Assembly (NCBI RefSeq): GCF_009877425.1
Contig: NZ_WXEY01000013.1
Coordinates: 1 to 64,000, forward strand
DNA length: 64,000 bases
Direction of reading: 5' to 3'
Source of the DNA: Heliomicrobium undosum
GTDB lineage: Bacteria; Bacillota; Desulfitobacteriia; Heliobacteriales; Heliobacteriaceae
The notes under the pieces are model-generated. The model searched no databases and was not told where the DNA came from. It worked only from the letters and a program-made list of their open reading frames with translations. Shown piece after piece: positions 60,577 through 64,000 of the stretch; positions within the stretch are counted from its first letter, which is position 1; each line of letters opens with the position of its first letter. A program made the position numbers and the translations under genes.

Positions 60577-61329
60577 CTAGCGCGCGCCGTCGATGATCCC
60601 TTGAAAATCTGCCGCCTTCAAGCTGGCGCCGCCGACGAGGGCGCCGTCAATGTCGGGGCGGGAAAGCAGGCTGGCCGCATTGGCCGCCTTCACGCTGCCG
60701 CCGTATTGGATGCGGACGGCGGCTGCCGCCGCGTTGCCGAATTCGGCGGCCACGGTGGCACGGATGAAGGCGATGACCTGCTGGGCGTCATCATCCGATG
60801 CGGTTTTGCCGGTGCCGATGGCCCAGACAGGCTCATAAGCGATGACCAGGGAGGCGACGGCCTCGGGCGTGAGTCCGGCCAGGGCGCCGCGGGTCTGGGT
60901 GGCGACGATGGCCTCCGTCTCCCCCGCTTCCCGCTGGACCAGGGTCTCACCGACGCAGACGATGGGCGTCAAGTCGTGAGCCAGGGCGGCCTTCGCTTTG
61001 CGGTTGACGAGTTCATCCGTTTCGCCGAAATACTGGCGCCGCTCCGAATGGCCGAGGATCACGTAGGCGCAGCCGGCGTCTTTGAGCATGTTCGGCGAGA
61101 TCTCGCCGGTGAAGGCGCCTTGCTCTTCCCAGTGCATGTTCTGAGCGCCCAGGGCGATGGGGCTGTCTTTGATGATGGCCGCGACGGCGGCCAGGGCCGT
61201 GAAGGGCGGGCAGAGGACGATCTCCGCCCGCAGTTCCCCCGGTTGCCCTTTCAGCGCCTCGGCCAGTTGAACGGCCTCGGCTATCGTCTTGTGCATCTTC
61301 CAATTGCCGGCAATGATGGGTCTACGCAT
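60577..61329 (-). CDS. tpiA: Triosephosphate isomerase
   Basis: TIM interconverts dihydroxyacetone phosphate and glyceraldehyde 3-phosphate. ATG 61329 (MRRPIIAGNWKMHKT) gives 250 residues; the longer open frame is not needed. Catalytic residues are Lys in GNWKMH, His in ILGHSERRQYF and Glu in AYEPVWAIGTGK; the phosphate loop IQYGGSVKAAN is normal. It lies 95 bases after pgk and 138 before eno; in many Bacillota gpmI sits at this last place but is absent here. Confidence 0.97.
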   Translation of the reverse strand: MRRPIIAGNWKMHKTIAEAVQLAEALKGQPGELRAEIVLCPPFTALAAVAAIIKDSPIALGAQNMHWEEQGAFTGEISPNMLKDAGCAYVILGHSERRQYFGETDELVNRKAKAALAHDLTPIVCVGETLVQREAGETEAIVATQTRGALAGLTPEAVASLVIAYEPVWAIGTGKTASDDDAQQVIAFIRATVAAEFGNAAAAAVRIQYGGSVKAANAASLLSRPDIDGALVGGASLKAADFQGIIDGAR

Positions 61330-61424
61330 TTCGGTGCTTCGCTTCCCTTCTGTATGGCAAACCAAAATGTAAGTGACATCGCTTTTTTCCAAACATATAG
61401 GCGTTTTTTCTCTGTTCGAAATCT

Positions 61425-62609
61425 CTATTTTTTGTCCCGCAGAACCGCCACCCCAGGCAGTTTCTTGCCTTCCAGAAATTCCAGGGAGGCGCCGCCGCCG
61501 GTGGAGATGTGGCTCATCTGATCGGCCACACCGACCTTGTTGACGGCTGCCACGGAGTCGCCGCCGCCGATGACGGTGATGCCCCGGCACTCAGCCATCG
61601 CCTGGGCCACTGCCTCTGTTCCCTTGGCGAAGTCGTCGATCTCGAAGACACCCATAGGGCCGTTCCACAAGACGGTCCCTGCCTGTTTGACCACATCGGC
61701 ATAGAGTTTTGCCGTTTCGGGGCCGATGTCCAGGGCCATCCAACCGGGCTCGATGGCGTTGACGCCGACGGTCTTCTGGGGAGCGCCGGCCTCAAAGGCC
61801 TGGGTGACGACGACATCGGTGGGCAGCAGCAGGTTCACCTTCTGCGCCTTGGCGCGCAGGATCAGTTCGCCGGCCAGGTTGACCTTGTCGGCCTCGACGA
61901 GGGAATTGCCCGTCTCATAGCCGAGGGCGCGCAGGAAGGTGTTGGCCATGCCGCCGCCGATGATCAGGCTGTCCACCTTGTTCAGGAGGTTCTCGATGAC
62001 GCCGATCTTGTCGGAGACTTTGGCGCCGCCGATGACGGCGACGAAAGGTCTTTCCGGGTTGGTGACGGCCTTGCCGAGCATGGACAGCTCTTTTTCCATG
62101 AGGAATCCGGCCACGGCCGGCAGGAAGTCGGCGACACCGGCGGTGGAGGCGTGAGCGCGGTGGGAGGTCCCGAAGGCATCGTTCACGTAGATGTCAGCTA
62201 AGTCGGCCAGCGCTTTGGCGTAAGCCTTGTCGTTCTTTTCTTCTTCCTTGTAAAAGCGGACGTTTTCTAAGAGGAGCACGTCGCCGTCTTGCATGGCGGC
62301 TACGGCAGCCTGGACTTCCGGGCCGATGGAGTCGTCGACCTTGGCGACCGGTTTGCCGAGGAGTTCGGCCAGGCGCTTGGCAACAGGGGTAAGGCGGAAC
62401 TCGTCGACAGCCTGGCCTTTCGGGCGGCCCAGGTGGGAGGCGACGATTACTCGCGCCCCCCGGTCGATCAGGTATTGCATCGTCGGCAGGGTCATGCGGA
62501 TGCGCGTATCATCGGTGATGACGCCGTTTTTGAGGGGGACGTTCAGGTCCTCCCGGACGAGGACGCGCTTGCCCCGCACGTCAATGTCGCGAAGGGAGAT
62601 CTTCTCCAT
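61425..62609 (-). CDS. pgk: Phosphoglycerate kinase
   Basis: PGK transfers phosphate from 1,3-bisphosphoglycerate to ADP. ATG 62609 is two bases after the gap stop, with AAGGGG overlapping the end of gap, so translation is coupled. The 394-residue protein has [22 protein letters not shown], the [16 protein letters not shown] loop, and the nucleotide site [11 protein letters not shown] with the final [14 protein letters not shown]. Length normal. Confidence 0.97.
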   Translation of the reverse strand: MEKISLRDIDVRGKRVLVREDLNVPLKNGVITDDTRIRMTLPTMQYLIDRGARVIVASHLGRPKGQAVDEFRLTPVAKRLAELLGKPVAKVDDSIGPEVQAAVAAMQDGDVLLLENVRFYKEEEKNDKAYAKALADLADIYVNDAFGTSHRAHASTAGVADFLPAVAGFLMEKELSMLGKAVTNPERPFVAVIGGAKVSDKIGVIENLLNKVDSLIIGGGMANTFLRALGYETGNSLVEADKVNLAGELILRAKAQKVNLLLPTDVVVTQAFEAGAPQKTVGVNAIEPGWMALDIGPETAKLYADVVKQAGTVLWNGPMGVFEIDDFAKGTEAVAQAMAECRGITVIGGGDSVAAVNKVGVADQMSHISTGGGASLEFLEGKKLPGVAVLRDKK

Positions 62610-62611
62610 GC

Positions 62612-63637
62612 TTACAGCCCCTTCGCGGCCATCAGCAGGGCCAGGTCGACGACGCGGTTGGAGTAGCCCCACTCGTTGTCATACCAGGCGACGACTTTGG
62701 CCATCTTGCCGTCGAGGACCATCGTGGAGGGGGCGTCGACGATGGAGGAGTGAGGATTGCCGTTGAAGTCGCGGGAGACGAGGGGCTTTTCACAGAAGGC
62801 CAGGATGCCTTTCAGGGGGCCTTCAGCAGCGGCTTTCAGGGCGCTGTTGATCGCTTCTTCTGTGGCCGGTTTTTCCAGCTCGGCCACCAGGTCGACGACG
62901 GAGACGTTGGGGGTGGGGACGCGCATGGCGAAGCCGTTCAGCTTGCCCTTCAGTTCGGGCAGGACGAGGGCGACGGCCTTGGCGGCGCCGGTGGTGGTGG
63001 GGATGATCGACTGGCCGGCGGCGCGGGCGCGGCGCAGGTCGCTGTGGGGCAGGTCGAGGATGCGCTGGTCGTTCGTGTAGGCGTGGACCGTCGTCATCAG
63101 GCCGCGCACGATGCCGAACTGCTCATGGAGCACCTTGGCGAAGGGGGCCAGGCAGTTGGTGGTGCAGGAGGCGTTGGAGACGACGTGGTGGTTGGCCGCG
63201 TCGTATGTATGGTCGTTGACCCCCATGACGATGGTGGCGTCGATGTCTTTGCCGGGGGCCGAGATGATCACTTTTTTGGCGCCCGCCTGGATGTGCTTGG
63301 CCGCATCGGGGCCTTTGGTGAATCGGCCCGTCGATTCGACGACGATGTCAACGCCGAGTTCTTTCCAGGGCAGTTTGGCCGGATCCGTTTCGGCGCAGAC
63401 CTTGATCTCTACGCCGTTTACGGTGATCGCCTTTTCGGAAACGGTTACTTCGTAGGGCAGTTCGCCATGGATGGAGTCGTACTGGAGCAGGTGGGCCAGC
63501 ATCTCCGGGCTGGTCAGGTCGTTGAGGGCGACGATTTCCACGTCGGAACCGGCTTTCAGCATATCCCGCTTCAGCATGGCCCGCAGCACGTTGCGGCCGA
63601 TCCGGCCAAATCCGTTGATGGCGATTTTGGTAGTCAT
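62612..63637 (-). CDS. gap: Glyceraldehyde-3-phosphate dehydrogenase, type I
   Basis: The 341-residue enzyme oxidises glyceraldehyde 3-phosphate to 1,3-bisphosphoglycerate with NAD+. ATG 63637 has GGAGG nine bases upstream; ten extra codons upstream are open but unsupported. Features are [10 protein letters not shown] (cofactor), the active Cys in [12 protein letters not shown], the His in ATTGAAKAV-side helices, and the final [15 protein letters not shown]. It is the first complete gene of the run; no central glycolytic repressor gene (cggR) precedes it within the window. Confidence 0.97.
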   Translation of the reverse strand: MTTKIAINGFGRIGRNVLRAMLKRDMLKAGSDVEIVALNDLTSPEMLAHLLQYDSIHGELPYEVTVSEKAITVNGVEIKVCAETDPAKLPWKELGVDIVVESTGRFTKGPDAAKHIQAGAKKVIISAPGKDIDATIVMGVNDHTYDAANHHVVSNASCTTNCLAPFAKVLHEQFGIVRGLMTTVHAYTNDQRILDLPHSDLRRARAAGQSIIPTTTGAAKAVALVLPELKGKLNGFAMRVPTPNVSVVDLVAELEKPATEEAINSALKAAAEGPLKGILAFCEKPLVSRDFNGNPHSSIVDAPSTMVLDGKMAKVVAWYDNEWGYSNRVVDLALLMAAKGL

Positions 63638-63676
63638 TGTTGCATTCCTCCGCATCGTTTTTTTCATTTGGTTGGG

Positions 63677-63730
63677 TGTCTTGTTTTTGTTGGGATGTCT
63701 GTTTTTTTGTTGGGATGCCTGTTTGGGAAA
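63677..63730. repeat. Imperfect direct repeats upstream of gap
   Basis: TTTTTGTTGGGATGYCTG occurs twice in tandem, about 20 bases apart, with a third degenerate copy (TTTGGTTGGGTGTCTTG) before them. The function is unknown; it lies in the gap leader. Confidence 0.5.
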
Positions 63731-63754
63731 GTTTTTCGGTGTGATTCGGTGTTA

Positions 63755-63804
63755 AAGGAAAAGCAGGCGCGAAGAATGGATCTCCGATCCACTCAGCGGC
63801 CTGC
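63755..63804 (-). terminator. Hairpin between pyk and gap
   Basis: GCAGGCGC (63763-63770) pairs with GCGGCCTGC (63796-63804) with a bulge, and contains an inner perfect TGGATC/GATCCA stem. On the minus strand TTTTCC follows. It probably terminates or attenuates transcription from pyk into gap. Confidence 0.5.
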
Positions 63805-63925
63805 TCAAATCCTCCGGGCCCTCGTGTCAAGTTGAATGTAGTAAAGTGTGAGGAGTCGAGCGGCGCTTCTCAACTTTTCAGCAGGAGTGAGTCTCCTTAG
63901 CGACCACGGCTATTCGCGCAGATCC

Positions 63926-64000
63926 CTAGAGGACTTTCGCTGTCCCCCGGTAGATCAAGCCGCGCCGGCCGTCGACGGTGATCGTCTCCCCTGTCTCGAA
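63926..64000 (-). CDS. Probable pyruvate kinase, C-terminal end only
   Basis: The last 24 codons of a minus-strand gene enter the window: ETGETITVDGRRGLIYRGTA and a KVL end, stop at 63926-63928. The pattern G-x-x-I-T-V-D-G-x-R-G-x-I-Y-x-G is the C-terminal phosphohistidine-like (PEP-utiliser) domain that Bacillota pyruvate kinases carry. Position beside gap, pgk, tpiA and eno supports this, but other PEP-utilising enzymes have a similar segment. Confidence 0.6.
   Translation of the reverse strand, partial: FETGETITVDGRRGLIYRGTAKVL

Noticed and set aside
62750-63835. 361-codon plus-strand open frame opposite gap
   Set aside because: Shadow of the gap gene produced by high G+C; similar shadows lie opposite eno, pgk and tpiA.

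Overview
The window (about 57-60 % G+C by eye) looks like chromosome from an anaerobic, endospore-forming, motile Bacillota; the gene mix (nickel-pincer lar genes, a ferredoxin-type [FeFe]-hydrogenase, a YaaH/SleL-type spore hydrolase, YjcZ-like peptides, many chemoreceptors and PAS kinases) would suit the Heliobacteriaceae/Peptococcales, but no photosynthesis gene is present and the assignment is inference. No rRNA, tRNA, CRISPR array, insertion sequence or prophage was recognised.

Layout. 0-5.4 kb: end of a CPA2 antiporter, a small membrane protein with a cytochrome-b-like histidine pattern, a DUF2867 protein overlapping a class I/II aminotransferase, an SDR oxidoreductase, a YetF-type protein. 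5.6-10 kb (minus): speD and larC-larB-larA, for the nickel-pincer cofactor and its racemase. 10-16 kb (plus): EcsA/EcsB-like ABC transporter, YwrD-type gamma-glutamyltransferase, DUF389 protein behind a structured leader. 16-30 kb: FAH-fold hydrolase, SLH protein, MalQ, ABC-F protein behind an attenuator-like leader, NamZ-type muramidase, DUF1540 protein, PAS histidine kinase with an unknown partner, nitroreductase, DHA2 efflux pump, GDSL hydrolase, a solitary FliD-like protein. 30.5-35.4 kb (minus): a partly AT-rich accessory cluster with a NERD nuclease-like protein, an NTP pyrophosphohydrolase, an endonuclease-helicase fusion, an unknown protein and a frameshifted DUF6884 gene. 35.6-41.2 kb: a chemoreceptor, a MASE3-type kinase, and two decayed genes (an alcohol dehydrogenase with an internal deletion and a chemoreceptor remnant). 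41.2-50.2 kb: LysM-GH18 spore hydrolase, [FeFe]-hydrogenase, alpha/beta hydrolase, metalloprotease, two small Gly-rich peptides, YhfC protease, M24 peptidase, HAD phosphatase. 50.4-59 kb: a large hybrid kinase, a small nuclease-like protein, an Fpg/Nei glycosylase, a DUF2642 protein, an aldehyde dehydrogenase and a chemoreceptor fused to a PhnD-like binding domain. 59-64 kb (minus): the glycolytic run pyk (end only), gap, pgk, tpiA, eno, with no phosphoglycerate mutase.

The most interesting things seen are: (i) a recurring layout in which a promoter-like sequence is followed by an intrinsic terminator before the start codon, best at the ABC-F gene, where the ribosome-binding site lies inside the terminator stem and a three-codon ORF lies inside a long-range helix; (ii) a 145-residue protein with two HR-x12-H helices as in diheme cytochrome b; (iii) a soluble chemoreceptor with a C-terminal phosphonate-type binding domain; (iv) the endonuclease-helicase/NERD cluster; (v) an alcohol dehydrogenase gene that has lost its Rossmann domain and a DUF6884 gene split by a frameshift. 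Functional names come from residue motifs read by eye, without database searches.
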